From positions 1 to 62,146 of IMG/VR virus record IMGVR_UViG_3300021519_000009: a stretch of 62,146 bases of DNA; one strand, given 5' to 3'. Position numbers and translations under genes: made by a program. Shown here one piece after another: positions 1 through 7,754 of this stretch. Under the pieces are notes generated by a model, which saw only the letters and a program-made list of their open reading frames with translations, was not told the DNA's origin and searched no databases. The stretch comes from a virus. Numbering within the stretch: position 1 is the first letter of the stretch; each line of letters starts with the position of its first letter.

Positions 1-4
1 CCAA

Positions 5-33
5 AGGCCCCCCCCCCCGTAAGGGGGGGGCCT
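5..33. terminator. Poly-C/poly-G hairpin with GTAA loop
   Basis: AGG plus a run of 11 C pairs with 8 G plus CCT around a loop containing GTAA, a GNRA-type tetraloop in RNA. It lies downstream of the primase-helicase gene on the circle and upstream of the gene at 104. There is no immediate T run, so it may be a transcription barrier or RNA stabiliser rather than a textbook intrinsic terminator. The homopolymer length differs between the two terminal copies. Confidence 0.6.
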
Positions 34-57
34 GAAGTGTCCCAACCCGATGTGGGC

Positions 58-87
58 TTGACGTCCCAATCTTTTTTGGCGTAGAAA
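58..87 (+). promoter_or_regulatory. Candidate promoter for the gene at 104
   Basis: TTGACG at 58-63 and TAGAAA at 82-87 are separated by 18 bp, giving a sigma70-like layout just after the hairpin. A CGTCCC motif of the GGGACA/TGTCCC family overlaps the -35 box, so the same factor that binds the repeat cluster could control it. Inferred from sequence only. Confidence 0.4.
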
Positions 88-103
88 TCTGGAGCAAACT
101 GAA

Positions 104-736
104 ATGGCAAAATCGAAGAACTTCCAATCCTCAACCGACCGGCAAAAGCCCACATCCATCGTCCGCAGCGGCACGGCCGCCCCCCAATGGCACATCACCC
201 CCGGCACGTTCATCGCGGGGCAGGAGGAGGTCGACAGCCTCGACCTCGTGGCGATCGAGATGGAGCGGAAGTGGGGATCCGGCCGCCTGCGCCTCCTCGT
301 CCCGCAAGACTTGCGCGAGAAGTTCGATAGGCAAAGATACCTAACCAATCAGGCTATCTGGCACGGGGGCCTCGAGGACGTCCGCCAGCAGTGCCGTCGC
401 ATGGTGTCGGCGTGGAGGGCTCTGGATCGCGCTGCGGAGGCCGCTGGCGGCAAAGTCGTCGAGCCCGTGGTCTGGGAGGTCACGGGCAAGTCTGGGGCCG
501 TGTACGCCCTCGTGCGCTCATTTGACGACGCGCGGCTTGTCCAGCCCGATGGGAGGCAGGTCGTGGTGTACTCCCTCGACGAGATTGCGACCCTCCTCGA
601 TGGCTACCCGGAGATCGCCAAGGCCAAGGCCGTCTTCCCCGGCGCGTCGGTCGAGTACGTGCGTCGGCACGTCGGCGACCCGCTCGACGCGCTGCCGGAC
701 AGCCTCGCGCCGATCGACGAGTTGCCGTTTGACTAA
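104..736 (+). CDS. Conserved-looking phage protein of unknown function (210 aa)
   Basis: I do not recognise this protein. It is a soluble-looking 210-residue protein with a charged N-terminus (MAKSKNFQSS), no signal peptide or membrane segment, and an acidic C-terminus ending PIDELPFD, which resembles the acidic tips of proteins that meet replication partners. The start is supported by GGAG at 91-94, nine bases ahead of ATG. It is the first gene after the primase-helicase and the GGGACA repeat cluster on the circular map, so a role in replication or its control is possible but unproven. GC-rich third positions fit the late genes. Confidence 0.75.
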   Translation: MAKSKNFQSSTDRQKPTSIVRSGTAAPQWHITPGTFIAGQEEVDSLDLVAIEMERKWGSGRLRLLVPQDLREKFDRQRYLTNQAIWHGGLEDVRQQCRRMVSAWRALDRAAEAAGGKVVEPVVWEVTGKSGAVYALVRSFDDARLVQPDGRQVVVYSLDEIATLLDGYPEIAKAKAVFPGASVEYVRRHVGDPLDALPDSLAPIDELPFD

Positions 737-765
737 ATTCGGAAGAACAGGGGGTCTGATCCAAT

Positions 766-798
766 AATGTTCCGCGCATTGAAAATTTTCGGAACATT
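766..798. promoter_or_regulatory. Inverted repeat AATGTTCCG/CGGAACATT
   Basis: A perfect 9-bp inverted repeat (766-774 and 790-798) around an AT-rich 15-bp centre lies between the gene ending at 736 and the promoter at 821. It could be a regulator binding site. It could equally be a terminator hairpin for the upstream gene, since the right arm is soon followed by a short T run (ATTTTT). Confidence 0.5.
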
Positions 799-820
799 AA
801 AACATTTTTGCAAAAGTCGC

Positions 821-850
821 TTGACACGCGACCAGCGGTCGGCATATAAG
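821..850 (+). promoter_or_regulatory. Sigma70-like promoter
   Basis: TTGACA at 821-826 and TATAAG at 845-850 are 18 bp apart, with an AT-rich stretch upstream. This is one of the clearest promoters in the window. It would start transcription near 857 for the small-gene cluster that ends with the XRE regulator. Confidence 0.7.
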
Positions 851-883
851 GGGTCATCGAAGACGCAAACAGGAGATACGCAG

Positions 884-1321
884 ATGACCATCTCGACCAG
901 CACCAACATCCACGGCGTGACGCTCTCCGGCGACGACACGGACACTCGCCTGACCAGCAAGGTGGGCGACTACACCGGCTCGAAGTCGAACCCCTTCGTG
1001 ACACTGACCCTCACCTGCGGCGGGACGGAATTTCAAATATTCGTCCCGGCTGCAGATCTTGATGCCGCTAATCGCATTTCGCTGGCGATCAACGGCCCGA
1101 AAGTTGTCGAGGAGGTCGATCTGGTCGCGGGCGTCAAGGCAATGTGCGGCGAGAAGTACGAAAATGGTTGGTGCGATCTTGTCATCGAAACAATGAGCGA
1201 CAATGAAATTTCGGAGGTGATCAAGGGCGCGCGCACGGTCAGCGGCGCATTCAAGAAGCTGGGGCAACGCTGGGGTGCGTATGCAGAACGCCGCCGTGAA
1301 GTTCAATCTGAAGCATTCTGA
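884..1321 (+). CDS. Hypothetical protein (145 aa)
   Basis: Unrecognised soluble protein. The reading frame is open further upstream, but AGGAG at 871-875 places the start at ATG 884, downstream of the promoter at 821-850; starting earlier would run through the promoter. The N-terminal half is rich in Thr/Ser and beta-prone, and the C-terminal half is helical and ends in a basic stretch (YAERRREVQ). First gene of a short operon of small proteins before the XRE regulator, so an early or regulatory role is possible. Confidence 0.75.
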   Translation: MTISTSTNIHGVTLSGDDTDTRLTSKVGDYTGSKSNPFVTLTLTCGGTEFQIFVPAADLDAANRISLAINGPKVVEEVDLVAGVKAMCGEKYENGWCDLVIETMSDNEISEVIKGARTVSGAFKKLGQRWGAYAERRREVQSEAF

Positions 1322-1329
1322 TCCATAGC

Positions 1330-1345
1330 GGGGGCTTCGGCCCCC
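1330..1345. terminator. GC hairpin with TTCG loop
   Basis: GGGGGC and GCCCCC close on a TTCG tetraloop (UUCG in RNA, very stable) right after the gene ending at 1321. No T tract follows, so it is more likely a processing or partial-termination hairpin inside the operon than a full terminator. Confidence 0.5.
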
Positions 1346-1377
1346 ACCCACTCCCTTCCCCAAACAGGAAACAGACC

Positions 1378-1812
1378 ATGAAAATCAACCTCACTCGAAC
1401 AGACGCCAACGTCGCCGCCGTCAATGCCGCCCTCGCGGACGTCAATGGCAAGGCTTCAGCCTTCGCCATCACGTCATGGGCGCAGGTCATGGAGGTCGCG
1501 CAGGAGGCCGAGAGGCGGCTTGAGGCGGCCGGACTGCCCAAGGCGACTCGGAAGGGCGCTGTGGTCGCCTACAGGCCCGCTGGGCCGTCTGCGAAGGCCT
1601 ACAAGTATGCCGCCCGCTCAACACGGGTCACAATCACTCGCGGGTCGTCAGACTGGTATCTGACCGACGTGCAGGCTGTGAGCGTCTACCCGCGCAGTGT
1701 AGAGCAGACCGCCACCAATATCTCGCCCGAGCAGCGGGCCATCATCATCGACCACGCCCTCGAGGCGTTCCGCGTCGTCGCGCCTGTCGCACAGTCGGAG
1801 GTGGTGGCATGA
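1378..1812 (+). CDS. Hypothetical protein (144 aa)
   Basis: Unrecognised protein with an Ala-rich helical N-terminal half and a mixed C-terminal half. AGGAAACAG lies about ten bases before ATG 1378. Its stop overlaps the next start in an ATGA at 1809-1812, so the two are translationally coupled. No signal peptide, membrane segment or catalytic motif is visible. Confidence 0.75.
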   Translation: MKINLTRTDANVAAVNAALADVNGKASAFAITSWAQVMEVAQEAERRLEAAGLPKATRKGAVVAYRPAGPSAKAYKYAARSTRVTITRGSSDWYLTDVQAVSVYPRSVEQTATNISPEQRAIIIDHALEAFRVVAPVAQSEVVA

Positions 1813-2066
1813 AGACCCCCACCATTCACATCAACGGCACGTCTCGACAGGATCTCGTCGAGCAGTACGTGAACGCGCGCTCGGCCCTGCACGAGGCTAT
1901 AAGGGCCATGCAAGCCACAGCGCCTAATGGCCGGGATTACTATCCCCAAGGACTGCAGGCCATCCACGAGGCGTCTTCTGAGCATCAGGAGCGCTTGTAC
2001 AAACTTGAAGTGATGGCGGGCGAGATGTTTGACCTCGCTCTCGCCTGCAACGAGGACGCCACATGA
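1809..2066 (+). CDS. Small hypothetical protein (85 aa)
   Basis: Unrecognised, mostly helical, slightly acidic protein (for example EHQERLYKLEVMAGEMFDLA near residues 58-77). It is coupled by ATGA overlaps both to the gene before it (1809) and to a tiny membrane peptide gene after it (2063). The arrangement implies fixed stoichiometry within this mini-operon. Confidence 0.7.
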   Translation: MKTPTIHINGTSRQDLVEQYVNARSALHEAIRAMQATAPNGRDYYPQGLQAIHEASSEHQERLYKLEVMAGEMFDLALACNEDAT

Positions 2067-2134
2067 CCCGCCTCGTTCTCGAACTGCTGGCGCTCGCCAG
2101 CGTCCTCACCCTCGTTGCATTGGTGACGCCATGA
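2063..2134 (+). CDS. 23-aa single-pass membrane peptide
   Basis: A very short frame (ATG 2063, TGA 2132-2134) encodes MTRLVLELLALASVLTLVAL followed by VTP, one hydrophobic helix with an N-terminal Arg. It overlaps the preceding gene by ATGA (2063-2066) and the XRE gene by ATGA (2131-2134), exactly as real coupled genes do here. It may be a genuine membrane micropeptide, or mainly a translational link that carries ribosomes to the regulator gene. Function unknown. Confidence 0.55.
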   Translation: MTRLVLELLALASVLTLVALVTP

Positions 2135-2337
2135 CCAAGGAAGAGTTCAAAGCTATCCGCTTATCGCTGGGCTACAGCCAGCCGGCGTTCGCCGAAGCGC
2201 TCGGGATCAAGACGCGCCGGACGATTCAACGCTACGAGGCGGGCGCGCGCGTCGTGCCTCGTACTGTTGTCCTGCTGCTCGAGAGCGTCGGGGCCGTCAA
2301 ACCCAATAAAAAGGCTGTGACCGTCGGTCCAGACTGA
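2131..2337 (+). CDS. XRE/Cro-CI-type transcriptional regulator (68 aa)
   Basis: Small DNA-binding protein consisting of little more than a helix-turn-helix: residues about 9-35 contain LSLGYSQPAFAEAL followed by RRTIQRYEAG, the classic Cro/CI pattern. The longer frame beginning at 2029 is not needed; ATG 2131 is coupled to the upstream micropeptide through ATGA. It probably binds the GACCnnnGGT repeats that begin within its own 3' end and continue to 2419, regulating itself and the terminase operon. That target is inferred from position only. Confidence 0.8.
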   Translation: MTKEEFKAIRLSLGYSQPAFAEALGIKTRRTIQRYEAGARVVPRTVVLLLESVGAVKPNKKAVTVGPD

Positions 2338-2419
2338 CTGTGACCAACGGTGACCATTGGGTGCGACCAATGGTGACTAGTCATGTGACCGATGGTGTCG
2401 CGTCCGCCGGTCACCGTTG
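2319..2419. promoter_or_regulatory. Array of GACCnnnGGT operator-like repeats
   Basis: GACC-3-GGT occurs at 2319-2328, 2342-2351, 2365-2374 and 2387-2396, with a near copy at 2352. An 11-bp inverted pair, CAACGGTGACC (2345-2355) and GGTCACCGTTG (2409-2419), brackets the array. It lies directly between the XRE regulator and the terminase genes, the expected place for a late-gene operator. Packaging (cos/pac) sites also often lie next to the small terminase gene, so that is an alternative. Confidence 0.6.
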
Positions 2420-2482
2420 ACGCGCCATGTCGTCGTGATCTAATCTCCCTGCAGCTTCATCGCTGCACGGGGGATTTTGCGC

Positions 2483-3007
2483 GTGGGTCGAGCCGTCAAG
2501 CAGGTCCAGCCAATTGCCCAGAAGCGGCCCGCGCATCGGCCGCCGCGCATTCCGTACACGCCTGACCTTGGCGACAGGATATTCGAGGGCATGGCTGCCG
2601 GCCGCGATCTGTCCGACATCCTACGCGATCCGGATATGCCGCCGCCGTCGACTGTTTACGGGTGGATGGATCAGCACCCAGAGTTCCAACGAAAGTGCGC
2701 GCGCGGGCGCGAAGCTCTCGCTGAGTACGAGCTAACCCGCGCTCGCAAGCTGGCGGACGCCTGCGACGTCGGTAATGTCGACGTCACCCGCGTCAAGCTC
2801 TCGCATCTGCAGTGGCGGATCCCGAAGATCGCGCCGCGCACGTATGGCGACAAGTCGAGCATCACGACCGACACGACGGTCACGGTGAAGCAGGCTCCGC
2901 TTGACCTGTCCGCGCTCCCGTACGAGCAGCGGCAGGCGCTGAAGGCTGTTTTAGTCAATCAAATGAAGACGATAGAGCACTCGCCTCATGTAGAGGATGA
3001 AGAGTGA
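2483..3007 (+). CDS. terS: Terminase small subunit
   Basis: Recognises phage DNA and hands it to the large terminase for packaging. The protein (174 aa) matches the small-terminase type with an N-terminal helix-turn-helix segment (PPPSTVYGWMDQHPEF near residues 54-69), a helical middle (ALAEYELTRARKLADAC) and the pattern KLSHLQWRIPKIAPRTYGDK, which I recall from Bbp28-like small terminases. A TTG at 2477 is possible, but GGGGGA at 2469-2474 is correctly spaced for GTG 2483. Its stop overlaps the GTG start of the large subunit at 3004-3007. Confidence 0.85.
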   Translation: MGRAVKQVQPIAQKRPAHRPPRIPYTPDLGDRIFEGMAAGRDLSDILRDPDMPPPSTVYGWMDQHPEFQRKCARGREALAEYELTRARKLADACDVGNVDVTRVKLSHLQWRIPKIAPRTYGDKSSITTDTTVTVKQAPLDLSALPYEQRQALKAVLVNQMKTIEHSPHVEDEE

Positions 3008-4698
3008 CCATCGCCCTGCCGCCTCACCTCGAAGGACGGTCCATCCAGGAGACGATCCTCGAGCTGGAGCGGCTTGAGTATGAGGACTCGCTGTACGACT
3101 TCACGGTGGCTGCGTGGCCAAACATCGACAGCGCCCCCTTCGCGCATGGTGGGTATGCTCTGCAGGCCATTTGCGAGCATCTGGAGTCATGCGCTGAAGG
3201 ATACATCCCTAACCTCCTGATCAACGTCCCGCCCAGGTTCTCGAAGTCCACAATCTGCGGCGTCATGTTCCCCGCGTGGGTATGGGCGCAGCGCATGAAG
3301 TCCATGTTGCTTGGCCCTGGCGCTCAGTTCCTGTGCGCTGGTTACGCCATGCCGCTCTCGCTTCAGGACAGCGTCAAGTGCCGCTCCCTCATCCAGTCTG
3401 ACTGGTATCAGAAATATTGGGGTGATCGGTTCGTGCTGGTGGGCGACCAGAATACCAAGACGCGATTCCAGAACGACAAGAACGGTATCCGCAATACGGT
3501 GTCGGTTGGTGGCGCAACAACTGGGCTTGGCGGCTCGTACCTTATTGGCGACGATCTGAACAATTCTGCCGACGCCAACAGCGAAGCTATCATCGAGAGC
3601 ACCATAAACTGGTGGGATACCGCGTGGTACAATCGACTAAATAATTCAAAGCCCGGATTCGGCTGCCGCATCGTCATCGCGCAGCGGTTGAGCCAGGAAG
3701 ATATTTGTGGCCACGTCCTCGAGAAGCAGATCGGCGACTGGACGCACCTTTGCCTTCCCATGCGCTACGAGCCGGATCGCTCATTCCATACTGTGCTCGT
3801 GCCTGGCTGGGCGACTGAAGATGGCGAGCCGATCACATGGAAAGACCCGCGCACAAAGGAGGGCGAACTGCTCTGGCCCGAGCGGTTCGACGAGCAGCAG
3901 GTACGGTTGCTTGAACGTACGCTAGGCCCTACGGCTGCGGCCGGCCAGCTTCAGCAGCGCCCCGAGGTCAAGGGCGGCGGCGTCATCAAGCGCGACTGGT
4001 GGCAGTTGTGGCCGCATGACGCCTATCCGCCGATGGACCTCGTCGTCGCGTCGCTCGACACTGCTTACACAACCAAGACCGAGAACGACTACAGCGCCCT
4101 CACGGTCTGGGGCGTCTTTTCTGGAGCGCCTGAGTCCGGCGTCACGCAGATGCGCGATCGCTACGGCAAGGTCATCGACATGCAGACGAGCAAAGGCAAC
4201 GCCAGCGACGCTGTGCCGCGGGTGGTGCTGATGGCTGCCTGGCAGGAGCGGCTCGAGCTTCATGACCTCGTCGAGAAGGTCTTGCATACATGCAAGCTTC
4301 TCAAGTCGATCGACATCCTGCTGATCGAGGACAAGGCCGCCGGCCATTCCGTCGCGCAGGAAATCCGTCGCCTGTACGGCGCGTCCGACTTCGCCGTGCA
4401 GCTGCAGAACCCCGGCGCTCAGGACAAGCTGGCGCGTCTGTACTCGGTCCAGCATTTGTTCGCTGAAGGCCTCATCTACGCGCCTGATCGGTCGTGGGCC
4501 GACATGGTCATCACGCAGGTGGCGGCTTTCCCCAAAGCAAAACACGATGACCTCGTCGACTGCGTTAGTTCATCTCTAAACTACCTCCGCACCACCGGCA
4601 TCCTCATCCGATCGCAGGAGCGGCTCGCTGAGATCGAGGCGACGAAGCTCGACTACAAATCCAATCGCATGGCGGCCGAGCCGCTTTATTCGTGTTAG
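3004..4698 (+). CDS. terL: Terminase large subunit
   Basis: ATP-driven packaging motor and nuclease of 564 aa. The Walker A-like loop is NVPPRFSKST (residues 74-83) and the Walker B is YLIGDD (179-184). The RNase H-like nuclease domain shows the expected acidic residues: D352 in SLDTAY, E442/D443 in LLIEDK, and D515/D516/D519 in HDDLVD. It starts with GTG overlapping the small-subunit stop (GTGA), so both are made from one message. Full length, with no sign of an intein or frameshift. Confidence 0.95.
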   Translation: MTIALPPHLEGRSIQETILELERLEYEDSLYDFTVAAWPNIDSAPFAHGGYALQAICEHLESCAEGYIPNLLINVPPRFSKSTICGVMFPAWVWAQRMKSMLLGPGAQFLCAGYAMPLSLQDSVKCRSLIQSDWYQKYWGDRFVLVGDQNTKTRFQNDKNGIRNTVSVGGATTGLGGSYLIGDDLNNSADANSEAIIESTINWWDTAWYNRLNNSKPGFGCRIVIAQRLSQEDICGHVLEKQIGDWTHLCLPMRYEPDRSFHTVLVPGWATEDGEPITWKDPRTKEGELLWPERFDEQQVRLLERTLGPTAAAGQLQQRPEVKGGGVIKRDWWQLWPHDAYPPMDLVVASLDTAYTTKTENDYSALTVWGVFSGAPESGVTQMRDRYGKVIDMQTSKGNASDAVPRVVLMAAWQERLELHDLVEKVLHTCKLLKSIDILLIEDKAAGHSVAQEIRRLYGASDFAVQLQNPGAQDKLARLYSVQHLFAEGLIYAPDRSWADMVITQVAAFPKAKHDDLVDCVSSSLNYLRTTGILIRSQERLAEIEATKLDYKSNRMAAEPLYSC

Positions 4699-4707
4699 GG
4701 GGGCTGC

Positions 4708-4947
4708 ATGCGCATCCACGCCACTGCCTTCGCTGATGTCATCACCGCCAGCACCGACGACATGCCGGGTCTGTGGGACGTCGAGGTCTACGGCCTCGCC
4801 CCGCACGACATCACGATGAAGTTCGAGGTGATGACCTACCACGAGAAAGATGCGTGCGAGATGGGCATCAAGCGGTTCATCGAGCAATACGAATCATGGG
4901 CGCGCGAGGTCGGAGCCGATCTGACGCCTGAGCAGAGGTGTAACTAA
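4708..4947 (+). CDS. Small acidic hypothetical protein (79 aa)
   Basis: Unrecognised. ATG 4708 follows a GGGGGG stretch a few bases upstream. The protein has a short beta-rich N-terminal half and a helical C-terminal half with EKDACEMGIKRFIEQYESWA. It sits between terminase and portal, with its stop directly abutting the next start, so it is transcribed with the packaging genes. Confidence 0.7.
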   Translation: MRIHATAFADVITASTDDMPGLWDVEVYGLAPHDITMKFEVMTYHEKDACEMGIKRFIEQYESWAREVGADLTPEQRCN

Positions 4948-5301
4948 ATGCGCGTGACGGCGACACATCCGACAGCGGAAGAAGACGCTAAGTGGACGGA
5001 GCAGCTCCGCGTCAATAATCCTGATCATCCGGACAGAGGGACCAGGGCGCGCATTGGAGATCTTACCACGTACACCAATGGCCGCCTGGCCAAGTGGTAT
5101 CCAATCTCGACTGCACCACAAGACGGGATGTCCTTCCTTGGCGTCAACGTCGTCTTCATCGCCGTCATGCATTGGGACGAGAAGCGAGAGCTTTTCGTGT
5201 GTGATGATCATCGCGATGGCTGGCCCGAGTATTGGATGCCGTTGCCCCCGCATCCAATTTGGGGCGCACGATACGCCGCCCCGACCGACGAAGAGGTGTA
5301 A
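4948..5301 (+). CDS. DUF551-like small protein (117 aa)
   Basis: The middle holds WYPISTAPQDGMSF (from about residue 50), the signature of DUF551-type phage proteins, followed by a C-terminal W-rich part (WPEYWMPLPPHP). Function of the family is unknown. The gene starts immediately after the previous stop. A second protein with the same kind of motif (WKPIECAPKD) is encoded at 54160-54489 on the minus strand. Confidence 0.75.
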   Translation: MRVTATHPTAEEDAKWTEQLRVNNPDHPDRGTRARIGDLTTYTNGRLAKWYPISTAPQDGMSFLGVNVVFIAVMHWDEKRELFVCDDHRDGWPEYWMPLPPHPIWGARYAAPTDEEV

Positions 5302-5306
5302 CTAAC

Positions 5307-7754
5307 ATGGCCGGACTTGTCCCGAGCGGCTTTAATCCCAGCCCCAACCTGCGGCTGGTGCCGACGCTTGGACAAGTGGACGCCGAACCGCAGCAGATCG
5401 ATCTACCTGAAGTCTCCGTTGCTGTCTCCAACGACAATGGCGACATGCCCGAGTATGACGAGAAGGGCGCGCTCCTCAAGATCAAGCACGCTGACGGCAG
5501 CGTCACTGTCTCGGTCGACGGCAAGCCGCTTGTCGATGCGAAGAAGGACAAGCCTGAAGGCTGGTACGCCAACCTCGTTGACGACATCGACGAGATGGAA
5601 CTGAGCCGCATCGCTGATGACTTGCTGCGTGGCGTGGATGACGACATCGAGTCACGCAAGGACTGGATCGACACGCGCGCCAAGGGCCTCATGATGCTCG
5701 GCATCAAGCTCGAGGTGCCGGGCCTTGGCGGGTCGTCTGACGGCGCTCCCGTCGAAGGCATGAGCAAGGTCCGCCATCCGTTGCTTCTCGAGGCTGTCCT
5801 TCGCTTCCAGGCTAATGCGCGATCCGAATTGCTGCCAACTGATGGGCCAGTGAAGATCCGCAACGACAACAACAACGCCGACCTGTCGCAGGACCAGCTT
5901 GCCAACGCTCTCGAGCGCGACGCCAATCATTACCTGACCAGCACCGCCAGCGAATATTATCCCGATACCGACCGCATGCTGCTCATGCTGGGCTTTGGCG
6001 GGACCGCCTTCAAGAAGGTGTACTACTGCCCGCTGCGCAATCGACCTGTCAGCGAGTCGGTTGACGCTGAAGACCTGATTGTCAACGACGCTGCGACTGA
6101 CTTGCAGAATGCGCGACGTGTCACGCATCGCATCATGATGAAGCCTTCGACCGTCAAGAGGTTCCAGATCCTTGGCGTGTATCGCGACGTTGAATTGGAT
6201 ACGCCAAAGCAGGTTACGCTCGACGCGGCGCAGCAGTTCAAGAAGGACCAGCAGGGCATCGCGATCAATGCGTCGAACCCCGACGATCGCATGCGCGAGA
6301 TTTACGAGTGCTACTGCGAACTCGACGTGAAGGGCGAGGAACATACGTTGAAGGGCCACGAGACAGGCCTCGAGATTCCGTACCGCGTCACGATCGATGT
6401 GTCGTCGCGCAAGGTTCTGTCGATCGTCCGCAATTACGCCGAGGATGACGCGGAACTGCCCGAAGCGCACATGCCGTTCACCAAGTACACGTTCGTGCCG
6501 GGCCTTGGCTTCTACGACATTGGTCTTGTCCATATTCTCGGCAACACCACGAACGCCATCACCGCGGCGTGGCGTGAACTGCTCGACGCCGGCATGTACG
6601 CCAACTTCCCCGGCTTCCTGATGGCTGACACGGGCGCGAGGCAGAACACCAACATCTTCCGCATTCCTCCCGGTGGCGGCGCTCTCGTCAAGACGGGGGG
6701 AATGGCGATCAATCAGGCTGTGATGGCTCTTCCGTACAAGGAGCCGTCTGGCGCGTTGATGTCACTCGTTGATAACATGGCGCAGACCGGCATGCGGATC
6801 GGCGGCACGTCCGAGGCCCAGGTCGGCGAGGGCCGGGCAGACGCTCCGGTCGGCACGACGCTGGCGATGATCGAGCAGGCCGCGAAGGTGCTGAACGCTG
6901 TTCACAAGCGTATGCACGCGGCGCAGGCTGACGAGTTCCGCAAATTGATGCATTGCTTCAAGGAGCATCCGAACAGCTTCTGGCAAAAGAACCGCAAGCC
7001 GACATATCCGTGGGACGAAGCGACGTTCGTGAAGGCGCTTGAGGATTATGACTTGACGCCGCAGGCAGACCCGAACACGGCGTCGCACGGACAGCGCGTC
7101 ATGAAGATCATTGCACTAAAGCAGCTTCAGGCCGCGAATCCGACCATGTACGACCCGATTGCGATCGACACCGCGGCCATGCAGGCCATGGGTTGGAGCA
7201 ATCCGCAGCAGTTCTTTGCGCCGCCGAGCGCACAGGCAGCGCCGCCCCCCGAGATGCAGAAGCAGATCGCGGAGATGCAGATCAAGAAGCAGGACGCTGA
7301 CTCTCGCACGATGACGGCTCAGGCTAATGCAGCGAAGGTGCAGTCCGAGATCACGCAAGGGCCAAACGGCGCGCCGCAGACGACGCCGGCCAACGAGGCT
7401 GAGATGATGACCGCGCAGGCCAAGCTGATCGACGCGCAGGTGAAGGCTCGCGGCGCGCCTCCGGAGCCGGGTCCGTCGCCTGTCGACATGATGAACGCGC
7501 AGACGAAGGCAATGGAGGCGCAGAACGAGGCGCGCGACCTGGCTGTCAGGCATGCGCAGAACATCCTCGAGGCGCAGAACCATCAGGTGGACGCGCAGTC
7601 GAACATCAAGGAAGAGACGATCCGGTTTGCTCACGACGCGCATTCGGACGCGCAGTCGCTGAAGCAGCAGGAACTGGTGAATAAGGGCGAGCAGATCAAG
7701 GCGCAGGCCGCCCGTTCGAAACTTGACGCCATGCGGAAGGCGAAGAAGCCATGA
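5307..7754 (+). CDS. Portal protein (P22 gp1-like, short-tailed phage type)
   Basis: Forms the dodecameric ring at the capsid vertex through which DNA enters and leaves. At 815 aa it has the length of podoviral portals rather than HK97 types. Characteristic stretches are DWIDTRAKGLMMLG (about residues 115-128), KVRHPLLLEAVLRFQ, and ELLPTDGPVKIR. After about residue 640 it becomes Gln/Ala-rich and strongly helical (AQAN, EAQN, DAQS repeats), a likely C-terminal barrel or coiled coil. The upstream frame runs back to 5232, but ATG 5307 (MAGLVPSG) follows the previous stop with GAGG upstream. Its own stop overlaps the next gene by ATGA. Confidence 0.85.
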   Translation: MAGLVPSGFNPSPNLRLVPTLGQVDAEPQQIDLPEVSVAVSNDNGDMPEYDEKGALLKIKHADGSVTVSVDGKPLVDAKKDKPEGWYANLVDDIDEMELSRIADDLLRGVDDDIESRKDWIDTRAKGLMMLGIKLEVPGLGGSSDGAPVEGMSKVRHPLLLEAVLRFQANARSELLPTDGPVKIRNDNNNADLSQDQLANALERDANHYLTSTASEYYPDTDRMLLMLGFGGTAFKKVYYCPLRNRPVSESVDAEDLIVNDAATDLQNARRVTHRIMMKPSTVKRFQILGVYRDVELDTPKQVTLDAAQQFKKDQQGIAINASNPDDRMREIYECYCELDVKGEEHTLKGHETGLEIPYRVTIDVSSRKVLSIVRNYAEDDAELPEAHMPFTKYTFVPGLGFYDIGLVHILGNTTNAITAAWRELLDAGMYANFPGFLMADTGARQNTNIFRIPPGGGALVKTGGMAINQAVMALPYKEPSGALMSLVDNMAQTGMRIGGTSEAQVGEGRADAPVGTTLAMIEQAAKVLNAVHKRMHAAQADEFRKLMHCFKEHPNSFWQKNRKPTYPWDEATFVKALEDYDLTPQADPNTASHGQRVMKIIALKQLQAANPTMYDPIAIDTAAMQAMGWSNPQQFFAPPSAQAAPPPEMQKQIAEMQIKKQDADSRTMTAQANAAKVQSEITQGPNGAPQTTPANEAEMMTAQAKLIDAQVKARGAPPEPGPSPVDMMNAQTKAMEAQNEARDLAVRHAQNILEAQNHQVDAQSNIKEETIRFAHDAHSDAQSLKQQELVNKGEQIKAQAARSKLDAMRKAKKP

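Larger units (their letters stand above)
1..134. repeat. Left copy of terminal redundancy
   Basis: Bases 1-134 match 62014-62146 throughout except that the C run is 11 long here (8-18) and 10 long at the right end (62021-62030). This is what a circular or circularly permuted genome looks like after linear assembly. A true short direct terminal repeat is the alternative. The gene starting at 104 is therefore present in part twice. Confidence 0.9.

Noticed and set aside
3922-4545. 207-codon minus-strand frame over the large terminase
   Set aside because: Opposite the nuclease motifs of terL; shadow.
5652-6533. 293-codon minus-strand frame over the portal gene
   Set aside because: No ribosome site and no recognisable features, opposite a clear portal coding region.
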